Positions 5,492 to 5,590 of a stretch of 5,590 nucleotides of DNA are shown piece after piece. Below the pieces are notes generated by a model, which did no database searches, was not told the origin of the DNA, and saw nothing but the letters and a program-made list of their open reading frames with translations. The DNA is from Opitutia bacterium (GTDB lineage Bacteria > Verrucomicrobiota > Verrucomicrobiia > Opitutales > Opitutaceae): contig PMKA01000390.1 in NCBI GenBank assembly GCA_003157575.1, positions 1-5,590 of the forward strand, read 5' to 3'. Position 1 is the first letter of the stretch. Each line of letters starts with the position of its first letter. A program made the position numbers and the translations under genes.

Positions 5492-5590
5492 ATGTTCACC
5501 GCCGAACGCTGTTCTGAAATTCTGGACAAGATCCGTGAGCGCCAGCCCCTGGTTCACAATATCACAAATTACGTCGTGATGAACAACACG
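5492..5590 (+). CDS. thiM: Hydroxyethylthiazole kinase, N-terminal part (runs off the right edge)
   Basis: 33 codons from ATG 5492 read MFTAERCSEILDKIRE, then RQPLVHNITNYVVMNNT, the well-conserved N-terminal substrate-binding segment of ThiM (PL.HNITN.VV.N..AN). ThiM phosphorylates 4-methyl-5-(2-hydroxyethyl)thiazole in thiamine salvage and acts in the cytoplasm as a trimer. GAGG at 5473-5476 is too far from the ATG to be a convincing ribosome-binding site. The 176 bases before the gene show neither a TPP-riboswitch core (no CTGAGA element) nor a clear promoter, so control by thiamine is not evident. Other thi genes would be expected to the right. Confidence 0.88.
   Translation, partial: MFTAERCSEILDKIRERQPLVHNITNYVVMNNT

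Noticed and set aside
4791..5492. A single 233-residue intact minus-strand protein
   Set aside because: Only residues about 60-182 match DUF4143 ATPases; the true C-terminal end is in another frame and the N-terminal 59 residues have no Walker A, so it is a broken gene.

Overview
The window is a GC-rich stretch of chromosome from a Gram-negative bacterium. The evidence is an outer-membrane porin with a signal peptide, plus the tail of a second beta-barrel protein ending in Phe. Several features together resemble Verrucomicrobia such as Opitutaceae: mostly weak or absent Shine-Dalgarno sites, an OGG1-type glycosylase in a bacterium, a DUF4143 ATPase and short beta-barrel tails. This is an impression, not a proven placement.

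Left part (1-2258): on the minus strand lie the N-terminal 225 residues of a porin (running off the left edge) and, upstream of it, a CheW-domain chemotaxis adaptor. Divergent from cheW is an OmpR/PhoB-type response regulator with no histidine kinase beside it. Two near-identical 17-bp direct-repeat boxes (GTCACC-N5-GTCACA, 11-bp period, Pho-box-like) lie upstream of the porin and in the cheW/regulator intergenic region. They suggest a small local regulon controlled by the regulator.

Middle part (2259-3102): this stretch is littered with debris around a tRNA-Ser(GGA) gene on the minus strand. Directly after the regulator stop is the last ~55 codons of a lost beta-barrel gene. Just beyond the tRNA promoter is a 43-codon 3' fragment of another gene, possibly RidA-like. 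A strong 34-nt hairpin with a GCAA tetraloop overlaps the end of the next gene.

Right part (3103-5590): a seven-helix hemolysin III/TrhA membrane protein (minus) is divergent from an OGG1-family 8-oxoguanine DNA glycosylase (plus). Their 114-bp intergenic region holds a perfect 10-bp inverted repeat. The glycosylase keeps the catalytic Lys/Asp and the 8-oxoG pocket residues but lacks two of the three residues with which human OGG1 reads the opposite cytosine. Next is a decayed DUF4143-type AAA ATPase (minus), missing its Walker A end and carrying an internal deletion with a frame change. The window ends in the first 33 codons of thiM (hydroxyethylthiazole kinase, thiamine salvage).

I found no complete novel multi-gene system. 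The most noteworthy signals are the shared Pho-like boxes, the three gene remnants, the altered OGG1 and two unexplained structured intergenic elements.
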